Below are positions 35,162 through 44,043 of a stretch of 64,000 bases of DNA, piece after piece. A model generated the notes under the pieces. It saw only the letters and a program-made list of their open reading frames with translations. It was not told the DNA's origin and made no database searches. How positions within the stretch are numbered: position 1 is the stretch's first letter; each line of letters starts with the position of its first letter. A program made the position numbers and the translations under genes. Source of the stretch: Planctomycetota bacterium (GTDB lineage: Bacteria; Planctomycetota; UBA8742; UBA2392); NCBI GenBank assembly GCA_020425605.1, contig JAGQRH010000010.1, positions 1-64,000 on the forward strand, in the 5' to 3' direction.

Positions 35162-35971
35162 GTGAATGACACCAGCGAACAACCGAAGACCGCCATCGCG
35201 ATTGTGATCGCGTGCATCGCGGCGCTGCTAAGCACCATGCTGGGCATCGGTGGCGGTGTTGTGATGGTGCCGTTGCTGACGCTGTTTGCGCGTATGCCAA
35301 TCAAGCGCACGGCCGGCACCAGCCTGGCCGTGATCTTCCTCGTCATTCTCGTCGGCGTGATTGCGCAGGAAGTGAAGGCGCCGGGCGACATTCATTGGCC
35401 GGTCGCGCTGACGCTGGCAGCAGGCGCGTTCTGCGGCACATTCATCGGTCGCTGGCTGAACAAGCGCCTGCCAGAGCGTGCCTTCCGGTATGCCTTCTGC
35501 GTCGTGCTGATCATCGTTGGTGCGCGACTGCTGGGTGTGTTTCCAAAGACTGAGCCGTTCCTTGGTGCAGACGTTGACCTCGGCTCAGCCACGGACATCG
35601 TCTATCTGGTGAGCGTCGGATTGTTTGCGGGCATTGTGGCTGCCCTATTCGGGCTCGGCGGCGGTGTCGTGGCCGTGCCTGCTCTTGCCCTTGCCTTCGG
35701 CTACTTTCAGATCCACTTCACCGCGGCGCGTGCCACGAGTCTCGGAATGATCCTGCCGACCAGCCTGATCGGGGCGATCCTGCACTGGAAGGCCGGGAAC
35801 GTCGACATGAAGCTTGTTGCGCGAATGGCGCCCTTCGCGGTCGTGTTTGCGGCGCTTGGAGTGCTGACTGCCTATGCGGTTCCGGCCGACACGTTAAAGG
35901 TGATTTTTGGCGTGCTGCTGGTGCTCGCGTCTGTGCGACTGGCAGTGACGAAACGAACCAAAAAAAGTTGA
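35162..35971 (+). CDS. TauE/SafE (TSUP) family permease
   Basis: 269 residues from a GTG start. Two homologous halves each carry the family signature: STMLGIGGGVVMVPLLTL (near 20-40) and AALFGLGGGVVAVPALAL (near 160-180). There are about eight hydrophobic segments. The family exports sulfite, sulfoacetate or related organosulfur anions, or takes up anions; no sulfur genes are nearby. It lies 58 bases after the pseudopilin-repeat gene. Confidence 0.92.
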   Translation: MNDTSEQPKTAIAIVIACIAALLSTMLGIGGGVVMVPLLTLFARMPIKRTAGTSLAVIFLVILVGVIAQEVKAPGDIHWPVALTLAAGAFCGTFIGRWLNKRLPERAFRYAFCVVLIIVGARLLGVFPKTEPFLGADVDLGSATDIVYLVSVGLFAGIVAALFGLGGGVVAVPALALAFGYFQIHFTAARATSLGMILPTSLIGAILHWKAGNVDMKLVARMAPFAVVFAALGVLTAYAVPADTLKVIFGVLLVLASVRLAVTKRTKKS

Positions 35972-36076
35972 TGCAAGGGTTCGCAAAAGAATCTATATCT
36001 TCGCCTCGCAAGAATTCGGACCGGCTAAAGGAAGTACTTGCTGTTATGGGGGGGCAGGTATTTTCTCGGTCCAACT

Positions 36077-36112
36077 AACGGGCGCCGCTTACGCGGCGCC
36101 CGTTTGGTTTTA
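36077..36112. terminator. Convergent intrinsic terminator
   Basis: Perfect 12-bp stem AACGGGCGCCGC/GCGGCGCCCGTT with loop TTAC, followed on the plus strand by TGGTTTT. It lies between the permease gene and maeB. Confidence 0.85.
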
Positions 36113-36128
36113 ACCCTTCTATTCCGGT

Positions 36129-38390
36129 CTAGCCCTTCACTTTCGGGTGCAGTCCCGACTCGGATGACAGCGTCGGCATGGCAAGCGTAACGGCCGCCAT
36201 GGCGACCGCATCCTGGACAGTGCTGCCGCGCGGCATCACGTTGGCCGGCTTGCGCAGGCCAAGCAGCAGCGGCCCGATCGCGCTCGCCCCGGCCATCACC
36301 CGCACCAGGCGGAAGGCAGCGTTTGCCGCATCGAGGTTCGGGAACACCAGGATGTTCGCGGGCTCCGGCCAGTCTTCGTCCGTGAGCACGTTGCGGTACT
36401 CTTCCGGCGCGAGAGCAATGTCAGCCTGTACTTCACCGACGGCGGCAATGCCGACGTTGGCCTGCTTGAACAGCTCAGTCGCGAGGCGAACCTTGTCAGC
36501 CTCCGGCTGGTTGCTGGCACCAAGGTTGTTGAAGCTCACGAAGCCCACGCGCGGCACGATGCCCAGTGCGTTCGCGGCCTCGGCACACAGGCGGCCTGCA
36601 TCGGCCAGCTCTGGCGCTGTCGGGTTGACCACCAGTGTCGTGTCGGCAAAGAACACCACGCGGCCCTTCAGCACCATGATGTGCATGCCGATCACGCGCT
36701 TGGTGCTGCCGCGCTTGCTGACGTACTTGAGGACGTTCGGGATCGTCTCACGGTACACACGGTCCGCCGCCGAGAGCATGCCGTCGACCATGCCGAGATC
36801 GGTCATCATCGCCGCCAACGCATAGCTGTCCATGCTCGTGTCGGCTCCGAACAGCCCGGCGCGGCCCTTCCAGCGTACCGCGAGCAATGGGTCAGTCGGC
36901 GGCTGCTTCGGGTCGACCACCTCATACTGGTCCTCGCCGAAACCCTTCATGCCCTTCCGGATGTTCTCACTGTTGCCGACCAGTACGGGTATCGCCACGC
37001 CGTCGCGGATGATCTCGCGCGCCACAGCCTGTACGCGGGCGTCAGAGCCATCCGGCAGCGCCAGGCGCTTGCGAAGTTCCTTGGCCGTGGTGATGGCTAC
37101 GGACATGACGGCACGGCCGGGCTCTGTGCGGCGGCGCAGGCGCTCGCGATATTCGTCGATGTCGAGCTCGATACGCGCGACGCCGGTCTTGATCGCGGCC
37201 TCGGCCACGGCCGGCGCGACGTAATACAGCACACGGTGGTCAAACGGTTTCGGGATCAGGTACTCGCGGCCGAAACGGAACTTCTTGCCGCCATAGGCAC
37301 GGCTGACGCTGTCCGGCACTTCGTCTTTTGCCAGCTGCGCCAGAGCGAGCGAGGCCGCCATCTTCATCTCTTCATTGATCGCCGTCGCCCGTGTGTCGAG
37401 CGCGCCGCGGAAAATGAAGGGAAAGCCCAGCACGTTGTTGACCTGGTTCGGGTAGTCGCTGCGGCCGGTCGCCATCAGCACGTCGTCGCGCGTGGCATGG
37501 GCGAGCTCCGGCTGGATTTCCGGGTCGGGATTCGCGAGCGCGAACACGACCGGGTTGGCCGCCATCTTCTTCAGCGCCTCGGGCTTGAGCGCGCCCTTTA
37601 CACTCAGGCCGTAAAACACGTCCGCGCCGTCCAGCGCGTCTTCAAGCGTGCGGGCATTGGTCTTGCGGGCGAACGCGCGCTTGGTTTCGTTGAGATCCGT
37701 ACGCTCGTCGTGGATCACGCCCTTGCTGTCGCACATCAGGATGTGCTCGGCCTTTACGCCGAGCTGCATGGCAAAGTTCGTGCAGGACATGCCGCTGGCG
37801 CCGGCGCCGCTGATGACGATGCGGATATCCTTCGGGTCCTTGCCCACCAGCTCAAGCGCGTTGATCAACGCAGCGCCGGTGATGATGGCCGTGCCGTGCT
37901 GATCGTCGTGGAAGACCGGAATGTTCATGGCCTTCTTGAGGCGGCGCTCAATCTCGAAGCACTCGGGCGCCTTGATGTCTTCGAGGTTGATACCGCCGAA
38001 GGTCGGCTCAAGCTGCTCGACCGTGGCGATGAACGTCTCGATGTCCTCGGTCTTGACCTCGATGTCGAACACGTCGATGTCGGCGAACTTCTTGAACAGG
38101 ACGCCCTTGCCCTCCATCACCGGCTTGCTTGCCAGCGCGCCGAGGTTGCCGATACCGAGGATGGCTGTGCCGTTGCTGATCACGGCGACCAGATTGCCCT
38201 TGTTGGTGTACTTATAGGCATCGTTCGGCTGGCGCGCGATTTCGCGGCAAGGCTCGGCGACGCCCGGTGAGTACGCGAGACTCAAGTCGCGCTGCGTAAG
38301 GGTGGGCTTGGTTGGTACTACCTCGATCTTTCCCGGCCGCCCCATGGCGTGGTACTCGAGCGAGGCCTGATAGACGTCAAAATCCGGCAT
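36129..38390 (-). CDS. maeB: NADP-dependent malic enzyme with phosphotransacetylase-like domain
   Basis: 753 residues from the ATG at 38390 (GAGGAAACCACC upstream). The N-terminal malic enzyme half carries [24 protein letters not shown] and [12 protein letters not shown] nucleotide-binding segment follows with [11 protein letters not shown]. The C-terminal 330 residues are the phosphate acetyltransferase-like domain typical of large MaeB enzymes (for example [12 protein letters not shown] and the end segment [13 protein letters not shown]). It decarboxylates malate to pyruvate with NADP+, supplying NADPH. The C-terminal domain is usually regulatory (acetyl-CoA). Length matches the family. Confidence 0.96.
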   Translation of the reverse strand: MPDFDVYQASLEYHAMGRPGKIEVVPTKPTLTQRDLSLAYSPGVAEPCREIARQPNDAYKYTNKGNLVAVISNGTAILGIGNLGALASKPVMEGKGVLFKKFADIDVFDIEVKTEDIETFIATVEQLEPTFGGINLEDIKAPECFEIERRLKKAMNIPVFHDDQHGTAIITGAALINALELVGKDPKDIRIVISGAGASGMSCTNFAMQLGVKAEHILMCDSKGVIHDERTDLNETKRAFARKTNARTLEDALDGADVFYGLSVKGALKPEALKKMAANPVVFALANPDPEIQPELAHATRDDVLMATGRSDYPNQVNNVLGFPFIFRGALDTRATAINEEMKMAASLALAQLAKDEVPDSVSRAYGGKKFRFGREYLIPKPFDHRVLYYVAPAVAEAAIKTGVARIELDIDEYRERLRRRTEPGRAVMSVAITTAKELRKRLALPDGSDARVQAVAREIIRDGVAIPVLVGNSENIRKGMKGFGEDQYEVVDPKQPPTDPLLAVRWKGRAGLFGADTSMDSYALAAMMTDLGMVDGMLSAADRVYRETIPNVLKYVSKRGSTKRVIGMHIMVLKGRVVFFADTTLVVNPTAPELADAGRLCAEAANALGIVPRVGFVSFNNLGASNQPEADKVRLATELFKQANVGIAAVGEVQADIALAPEEYRNVLTDEDWPEPANILVFPNLDAANAAFRLVRVMAGASAIGPLLLGLRKPANVMPRGSTVQDAVAMAAVTLAMPTLSSESGLHPKVKG

Positions 38391-38470
38391 GGTGGTTTCC
38401 TCAATTGGCACGCGGAGCCTACACACGTCAGGCTCGATGTGTAGGGCGCTGAATGCGAATGCCGGTGTGA

Positions 38471-38596
38471 GCATTGCCGCAGCGGCAATCATGGGGAAAT
38501 ACCGAGCTGACGCTGACCGACCCGTTCCGGAACACGCTCAGGCTCAGCCAGATCGGCACCCACCGGGGCCAAAGCACACCGAACATGGACGGCTAG
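38471..38596 (+). pseudogene. Possible C-terminal remnant of a VOC/glyoxalase-fold gene
   Basis: A short frame bounded by TGA (38468) and TAG (38594) contains [16 protein letters not shown] (38504-38551). This closely follows the last-strand pattern of glyoxalase/bleomycin-resistance proteins (LxDPxGNxLRxxE-like). No start codon or first half precedes it, and the glycine and metal-binding Glu are changed (Arg and Gln). It looks like a decayed tail, but is short enough that chance cannot be excluded. Confidence 0.35.
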
Positions 38597-38693
38597 CCGG
38601 ACCCACCAGCTGACTCCCGGACTGCGTCCGGGGCACCATTCGCGCGGCGCCCCCGGTGCGCCGCACCCGGCAGATGTGCTCATTTAGGACAAA

Positions 38694-38717
38694 GGCCCCC
38701 GCCTGATGGCGGGGGCC
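38694..38717 (-). terminator. Terminator of the tricorn-homologue gene
   Basis: Perfect 10-bp stem GGCCCCCGCC/GGCGGGGGCC with loop TGAT, followed on the minus strand by TTTGTCC. Confidence 0.8.
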
Positions 38718-38736
38718 CTGTCTGGCTGCTGATCGC

Positions 38737-41700
38737 TTACTGGTCGTACGGCAGCGCTACGGGCGGCTCGTAGAACTCGCCTTCCTTGGCCGGCTTGCTC
38801 GGCGTTTCCGTCGGGCTTGGCTTCTCGGCTGTTGGGGTCTTGCCGCCGTTCTTGATCTGGTCAAGCAGCACCTCAATGGCCTTGTCCATCTGCGGGTCAC
38901 GGCCGGCGAGCTTGTCGGCCGGCGTGATTTCCACGGCGATGTCCGGCTTGCAGCCGTTGTGCTCCTGGTTCGTGCCGTCGATGTTGAAGAAGCCGCTTCC
39001 CGGGAGGCGCCAGTTGGTGCCATCGCTGAGGTGAATATCGCGAGTACCGATCACCGCGCCGGCCGTCTGGACACCTATGACGGTGCCGAGCCCCAGCGTC
39101 TTGATCGCGTGCGGGAACACCTCGGCGTCGCTGTAGCTGCGTTCATTGATCAGCACAACGATCGGGCGGTTCCACGACACCTGAGGTTGGCCGACACGCT
39201 GGCCGGTGCGGAACTGCATGTACGCGTACGGCTTGCGCGACAGGATGTCCACCAGCTGCTGGTGGATGTTGCCGCCGCCGTTGTCGCGCACGTCAATGAT
39301 CAGGCCGCGGGCCATCTGCACCTGCGGACTGGCCAGCTCGTTTTCGAACTGGTTCAGGTTCTGTGGCATCATCGAGGCGATGTGCACGTACGCCACCCGC
39401 CCACGGCTTTCCTGTGCCGCCTTCTGCTTGTTGCCCATCACGAACTGTTGGTAGAGGCGCTGGCGACGCTGCATCCAGCTCTCCGGCGTGATCAGTACTT
39501 CGCGGAAGTTCTCGCCGCGCGGGTTGTCAGCGACGAACAGGCTGACCTGCTGGCCGGTCTTGCCTTCCAGCCTCTGCCAGAAGTTGTCCGAAATCGACAG
39601 CGGCTGGCGGTCGACGCGGAAGACATAGTCACCCTCACGAATCCAGACCGTATCGGCCGGACCGCCCTTTTCGATCGAAGCAACACGGAAGCGTGCGCGG
39701 TTGCCGGGCATGGCTTCCGGAACCAATTCCATGCCCAGGTAGCCTGTGTCGTACGGCTCAGCCTTGACGGTACGGCCTGAGGCGCCGCTGTGACTCGCGT
39801 TGATTTCACCCACCATACGATTGAGGTAGTACAGGAACTCTTCGCGGCAACCGCAGGCCTCAACCAGCGCGCGGTACTTGACACCGAGTGCGGTCCAGTC
39901 CTTGCCGTGGAAGTTCGGGTCATAGAAGGACATCGCGTAGGCCGTGTGCGCCTCATCGAACGCCTTCAACATCTCTTCCTTTTCACTGACTTTGCGCACG
40001 GCCGTGAAAGGCACCGACCGACCGCTATTGATGCCTGTGGGCGCTGGCACGTACTGCAACTGCGCGTTGGCATCCACGTAGAGGATTTCCTTGCCGTCCG
40101 GCGTGTAGCTGGCATAGGCGCCCTGACCGACCAGGACTTCGCCGCTGCCGGCAATGTCAGTCACCACGACATCCTGGCGGAAGAACGATGCGCCGCGCGT
40201 GATGCGGTCAAACGCAAGGAAACGGCCGTCCGGGCTGAAGCTTGGAACCTCTTCGATCGCCGGTGTGCCGTAGATGCGACGCTGGTTGTTGCCATCCACG
40301 TCCATGACGTAGATGTCGGCGTTGCCGCTGCGGTCGCTGTCAAAGGCGATCATGCGGCCGTCCGGCGAGAACACCGGGTCGTCGTCGCCGGATTGCGCTG
40401 TCGTAAGCTGAACCGCGGGCGAGCCATCGAGCTTCTTGATCCAGATATCTTTGTTGCCGCTGCGGGTGCTGCAGAACACCAGGCTCTGACCATCCGGGGC
40501 CCAGTTCTGAAAGAAGTCGTCGGCCACGTTGGTCGTAAACTGGCGGAGGTCGCTGCCGTTGGTGCTGATCAGCCAGATATCGCTGTTGCCGCTGCGGTTG
40601 CTGTAGAAGCTGATGGTTCGGCTGTCCGGGCTAAGACGCGGGTTGTCATTGATGAAGGCGTCGTTGGTGACGGCGCGGGCGGTGCCGCCGTTGGCGTCCA
40701 TGATCCAGATATCGCCGCCGAGCGCAAACACGACAGTCTTGCCGTCTGCGCTGAGCGCCGCGCGCTCGATGCCCTCAGTGAATGTGCGCTCGACAATTTT
40801 GTCGCCGTTCGAGTCTTCACGGATGTCGACCTTGAGCAGCTTGGGCTTGGCGCTTGCACTCTCGAGGTCCAGCGTCCACATGTAGAACTTCCAGACGAAG
40901 GCAATCGTCTTTTCGTCGCTCGAGAAGCAGACATTGCTGAGCCCGTCGTCGCCAAGGCTGGTGAGTTGCTTGCAGGTGTCGGCGTCCTTGTCGCACATGA
41001 ACAACTCAAAGCTGCCGTTGATTTCGCGTGTGAAATACAGGCGACTTCCATCCTTGCTGATCATGGGCTCACGCGAATTGCCCTCGTAGCCCAGCAACTC
41101 AACGGGCGCCTTGCCCGGCTCCTGCCGATAGAGGCGGTCATTGGCTGCGCCCTGGTATTCCTGAACCTTCTGGTCTGATGCACCCGCGACGAAGTACAGC
41201 GTACCGCCGTCGTCCGGGGTGGTGGCGCTGTTGCCGCCCGTAAAGGTCAGGCGCGTCGGTGTGCCGCCGCTCAGCGGAATCGAGTAGACGTCGTCGGTCT
41301 GCCCGCGGTCCCAGCCCATGTTGCGGCGGGACGTGAACAGCACGTTCTTGCCGTCGGCCGTGAAGCCGGTCGCCACGTCACCCGCATTGTGGAAGGTCAG
41401 GCGGCGGGGCTGTCCGCCGTCGATCGGCATGACCCACAGGTCGTAGCTGCCGCTGCGATCGGACACGAAGACGATCTCCTTGCCATTCGGCGTGATCAGC
41501 GGCTTGCTGTCATAGGAATCGTTCAGCGTCAGACGCGTGGAACGCCCACCGGCGGCCGGCATGGACCAAAGGTCGCCGTACAGTGTGTAAACGATCGTCT
41601 TTCCGTCGGGCGAAAGTGACGGGAAGCGCGCGCCGGGATTGCCCATCTTCGGGTCAAGCACGGGCTTGTTGTTACGTGCCGGCGCCGTGGGGCGCTGGGC

Positions 41701-41754
41701 GAATGCAACGCCGCCAACCGTCGCGATCAGGGCGATAAGAAACACTGTCCTCAT
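38737..41754 (-). CDS. Tricorn protease homologue (beta-propeller plus S41 peptidase)
   Basis: 1005 residues from the ATG at 41754 (AGGAGTCCACCA upstream); an ATG eight codons earlier has a worse ribosome site. A signal peptide ends in GGVAFA, so the protein is exported. The N-terminal half is WD40-like/PD40 propeller sequence with repeats such as PSLSPDGKTIVY, DRSGSYDLWVM and DRSGNADIYVMD. Then come a core domain with INASHSGASG, where tricorn has its Ser-His pair, a PDZ segment (SIEKGGPADTVWIREGDYV) and the S41 catalytic part: GLIIDVRDNGGGN and NERSYSDAEVFPHA with the nucleophile Ser. The family degrades oligopeptides. The tail is Pro/Lys/Thr-rich. Confidence 0.92.
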   Translation of the reverse strand: MRTVFLIALIATVGGVAFAQRPTAPARNNKPVLDPKMGNPGARFPSLSPDGKTIVYTLYGDLWSMPAAGGRSTRLTLNDSYDSKPLITPNGKEIVFVSDRSGSYDLWVMPIDGGQPRRLTFHNAGDVATGFTADGKNVLFTSRRNMGWDRGQTDDVYSIPLSGGTPTRLTFTGGNSATTPDDGGTLYFVAGASDQKVQEYQGAANDRLYRQEPGKAPVELLGYEGNSREPMISKDGSRLYFTREINGSFELFMCDKDADTCKQLTSLGDDGLSNVCFSSDEKTIAFVWKFYMWTLDLESASAKPKLLKVDIREDSNGDKIVERTFTEGIERAALSADGKTVVFALGGDIWIMDANGGTARAVTNDAFINDNPRLSPDSRTISFYSNRSGNSDIWLISTNGSDLRQFTTNVADDFFQNWAPDGQSLVFCSTRSGNKDIWIKKLDGSPAVQLTTAQSGDDDPVFSPDGRMIAFDSDRSGNADIYVMDVDGNNQRRIYGTPAIEEVPSFSPDGRFLAFDRITRGASFFRQDVVVTDIAGSGEVLVGQGAYASYTPDGKEILYVDANAQLQYVPAPTGINSGRSVPFTAVRKVSEKEEMLKAFDEAHTAYAMSFYDPNFHGKDWTALGVKYRALVEACGCREEFLYYLNRMVGEINASHSGASGRTVKAEPYDTGYLGMELVPEAMPGNRARFRVASIEKGGPADTVWIREGDYVFRVDRQPLSISDNFWQRLEGKTGQQVSLFVADNPRGENFREVLITPESWMQRRQRLYQQFVMGNKQKAAQESRGRVAYVHIASMMPQNLNQFENELASPQVQMARGLIIDVRDNGGGNIHQQLVDILSRKPYAYMQFRTGQRVGQPQVSWNRPIVVLINERSYSDAEVFPHAIKTLGLGTVIGVQTAGAVIGTRDIHLSDGTNWRLPGSGFFNIDGTNQEHNGCKPDIAVEITPADKLAGRDPQMDKAIEVLLDQIKNGGKTPTAEKPSPTETPSKPAKEGEFYEPPVALPYDQ

Positions 41755-41779
41755 TGGTGGACTCCTGGTTTCAGACAAA

Positions 41780-41804
41780 TCAGCACGCCCTGAGGGCGCG
41801 CTGA
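41780..41804. promoter_or_regulatory. Imperfect inverted repeat upstream of the tricorn gene
   Basis: TCAGC-A-CGCCC, 3-base centre, GGGCG-C-GCTGA, about 26 bases before the start codon of the minus-strand gene. It could be an operator or a leader hairpin. Confidence 0.35.
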
Positions 41805-41853
41805 CAATTTCGCGGTATAGCTCCAGCTTAACTACGGACTGGCCCGCCCGACT

Positions 41854-41935
41854 ACCACCAGAATTGCATCATTCCTGTGCCACCCGGAGTCCGTGGAAGA
41901 TCAAATCAGACTCACTTGTGCGGAATTCTGGTGGT
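41854..41935. repeat. Separated 12-bp perfect inverted repeat in a divergent promoter region
   Basis: ACCACCAGAATT (41854-41865) and AATTCTGGTGGT (41924-41935) lie 58 bases apart in the 246-base gap between the divergent tricorn and HD-GYP genes. They could be paired regulator sites. Confidence 0.5.
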
Positions 41936-42000
41936 CCTAAAATGCGTTCGGTCTCAATAGCAGGGGCTCTAGAACGCTCCCAGCAGAATCGAACGTCCTC

Positions 42001-43059
42001 ATGCTGATCGCGGAAGGCCCCCATCGAATCTGTGAATCGGTCAAGTCCGCCGTGGCCGACTTGACTCCCATTGTATGCACGCACAGCGCGGATGCCTCCC
42101 GGGAGGCCTGGTCGAGCCGCGACGAAGCATTCCCGGTCGCACTGGTCGACCTGAACCATGGCGACGGGCGTGGCTTGGAAATTGCCGCCGAGTTGCTGGC
42201 TTTCTCTCCGTCCACACGCGTGTTGATCTGTGGCGAGAACCCTACGGCTGACCAGCTTCTTGCGGCGTTGAACGGCGGTATTGCCGGCTTTCTGCACCTG
42301 CCGCTGGACCTGGCCTTGCTGCGTGAAAAGTTGCAGGCCGCACTGCGCAACGACAAATCCCCAGGTGGATTACAGGCTTCTCTCCGGGAACAGACCAAGG
42401 TGCTGCGTCGCACCCGCAGGGCCGGTTTGCTGGCACTCGCCAAGCTGGCTGAACACCGTGACACCGAAACAGGCCTGCACGTTGAGCGTGTCTCGGCTTT
42501 TTCGGCTGAACTTGCCAGAGAATTGAGCCGGTCCCCGGCCTTCGGGCAGTCCATTGACGCGGACTTCATCGACGCAATCAGAGTGGCCGCTGCGCTGCAC
42601 GACATTGGCAAAGTGGCCATCCCCGACGAGATATTGCGCAAGCCGGGACGCCTGACCGCAGAGGAGTTTGAAACCGTCAAGAGCCACTCGATGATCGGTT
42701 GGCAGGTGATTCAGTCGGCGCGCGCTGAGGACTCCGGCCACGACCCGGTGCTGGACATGGCGGCCGTCGTGTGCAGGAACCATCACGAGCGTTGGGACGG
42801 CTCGGGCTACCCTGACGGGCTGAAGGGTGACGCCACTCCGCTGGCGGCGAGAATCGTCGCGGTGATCGATGCCTTTGACGCCATGCGAAGCACCCGCGTC
42901 TATAACTCCGAACGCTCTACGCAGGACACCGGCGCCGAGATTCTGCGCTGCCGCGGCAAACACTTTGACCCGGCGATCGTCGATGTCTTCCTGCCCAACA
43001 TTGAGGGCTTCGAAGAAATGGGGCGCATGCTGGAGCGCAAGTCCGCTCGTTGGAAGTAA
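42001..43059 (+). CDS. HD-GYP domain response-regulator-like c-di-GMP phosphodiesterase
   Basis: 352 residues. The N-terminal 120 residues fold like a receiver domain: a possible phospho-acceptor Asp lies in VALVDLNHGDG, but the acidic pair near the N-terminus is replaced (MLIAEGPH). The HD-GYP domain follows from about 140: AALHDIGKVAIPDEIL (HD with metal ligands), then CRNHHERWDGSGYPDGLKG (HHE and GYP). Such enzymes hydrolyse cyclic di-GMP. The YajQ protein in this window is a c-di-GMP-binding family member, so the messenger is probably in use. A small hairpin terminator follows. Confidence 0.93.
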   Translation: MLIAEGPHRICESVKSAVADLTPIVCTHSADASREAWSSRDEAFPVALVDLNHGDGRGLEIAAELLAFSPSTRVLICGENPTADQLLAALNGGIAGFLHLPLDLALLREKLQAALRNDKSPGGLQASLREQTKVLRRTRRAGLLALAKLAEHRDTETGLHVERVSAFSAELARELSRSPAFGQSIDADFIDAIRVAAALHDIGKVAIPDEILRKPGRLTAEEFETVKSHSMIGWQVIQSARAEDSGHDPVLDMAAVVCRNHHERWDGSGYPDGLKGDATPLAARIVAVIDAFDAMRSTRVYNSERSTQDTGAEILRCRGKHFDPAIVDVFLPNIEGFEEMGRMLERKSARWK

Positions 43060-43089
43060 CCGGTTACAAACACCTGGTAGCTTCGTAAG

Positions 43090-43109
43090 CGCGCGCAACG
43101 CGCGTCTTT
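43090..43109 (+). terminator. Small hairpin after the HD-GYP gene
   Basis: CGCGCG, loop CAA, CGCGCG, then TCTTTC. Short but followed by T residues. Confidence 0.45.
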
Positions 43110-43116
43110 CATACGT

Positions 43117-43132
43117 TCTAGCGTGTGCTAGA
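43117..43132. promoter_or_regulatory. Perfect palindrome upstream of the hydroxyacyl-CoA dehydrogenase gene
   Basis: TCTAGC-GTGT-GCTAGA, 38 bases before the start codon. The size and place suit a TetR- or FadR-like operator; no such regulator is seen in the window. Confidence 0.4.
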
Positions 43133-43169
43133 CTCTGCGGCCCCAATTGGCTGTAGCACGGAGCAAGCA

Positions 43170-44024
43170 ATGGCGGAAATCGCACGCGTCGGCGTGGTCG
43201 GCGCGGGACAAATGGGCAACGGCATCGCACAAGTGTTCGCCACCAAGGGCGTGCATGTTGTCATGCTTGATGTAAACGAATCGGCCCTTCAGAAGGGCAT
43301 GGCAACTATCCAGAAGTCGCTGTCCAAGCTCGTTGAAAAGGGCAAGCTTGAGGCGCCCATGATGGGCGTCGCCATGTCCAACCTTCAGACCTCCAGCGAC
43401 TACGGGCTGCTCAAGGACCGCGACCTCGTCATTGAAGCAGCCACGGAAAACCTCGAGCTCAAGCGCAAGATCTTCAGCCAGATTGATGAGGTCGCAGGCA
43501 ACAGCGCGATCCTGGCCAGCAACACCAGCAGTATCAGCATCACCAGCCTGGCGGCCGGAACGACGCGGCCCAACAAGTTCATCGGCATGCACTTCATGAA
43601 CCCGGTACCGCTGATGCAGCTTGTGGAGATCATCCGCGGGCTCGACACCGATGACGAGACATTCAAGACCATCATGGAGATGGCGACGAAGCTCGGCAAA
43701 ACGCCGATCGCCTGCAACGATTTCCCGGGTTTCGTCAGCAACCGCATTCTGTTGCCGATGATCAATGAGGCTGTCTACGCCCTGATGGAAGGCGTGGCAG
43801 ACGCCCAGAGCATCGACCAGATCATGAAACTGGGCATGAACCACCCGATGGGCCCGCTGAGCCTCGCGGACCTGATCGGCCTGGATACCTGCCTCGCCAT
43901 CATGCAGGTGCTTCACCGCGACCTGGGCGACAGCAAGTACCGCCCATGCCCGCTGCTCAAGAAGTATGTGGACGCAGGCCACCTCGGCCGAAAGACCGGC
44001 CGTGGTTTCTATAAATATGACTGA
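43170..44024 (+). CDS. 3-hydroxyacyl-CoA (3-hydroxybutyryl-CoA) dehydrogenase
   Basis: 284 residues from the ATG at 43170 (GGAGCAAGCA upstream), the standard length. The NAD-binding motif is [18 protein letters not shown]. Catalytic-region motifs are [24 protein letters not shown] with the catalytic His, and [29 protein letters not shown] marks the C-terminal domain. It interconverts 3-hydroxyacyl-CoA and 3-oxoacyl-CoA in fatty acid breakdown or butyrate/PHB pathways. No thiolase or crotonase is next to it, so hbd, fadB-like and paaH-like roles cannot be told apart. Confidence 0.94.
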   Translation: MAEIARVGVVGAGQMGNGIAQVFATKGVHVVMLDVNESALQKGMATIQKSLSKLVEKGKLEAPMMGVAMSNLQTSSDYGLLKDRDLVIEAATENLELKRKIFSQIDEVAGNSAILASNTSSISITSLAAGTTRPNKFIGMHFMNPVPLMQLVEIIRGLDTDDETFKTIMEMATKLGKTPIACNDFPGFVSNRILLPMINEAVYALMEGVADAQSIDQIMKLGMNHPMGPLSLADLIGLDTCLAIMQVLHRDLGDSKYRPCPLLKKYVDAGHLGRKTGRGFYKYD

Positions 44025-44043
44025 TACGCACGGAGCCTGAGCG

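Larger units (their letters stand above)
38391..38736. other. 346-base stretch without an intact gene
   Basis: It holds the maeB upstream region, a glyoxalase-like gene remnant (38471-38596) and the terminator of the tricorn-homologue gene (38694-38717). Nothing else is recognisable. Confidence 0.7.

Noticed and set aside
36046..36078. Ten-codon ORF after the TSUP permease, with AAGGAAG 11 bases upstream
   Set aside because: The spacing is long, the peptide is featureless, and the stop lies in the terminator stem.
36681..38270. Plus-strand frame of 529 codons inside maeB
   Set aside because: Antisense to a complete malic enzyme; the translation is low-complexity Arg/Ala/Leu/Val/Asp.
38391..38400. 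Sigma-54-like TTGGCACG just upstream of maeB (plus strand, near 38405)
   Set aside because: The -12 GC is not at the required spacing and the element points away from maeB.
39790..41178. Plus-strand frame of 462 codons inside the tricorn gene
   Set aside because: Antisense shadow; Val/Ala/Asp-rich with no motif.
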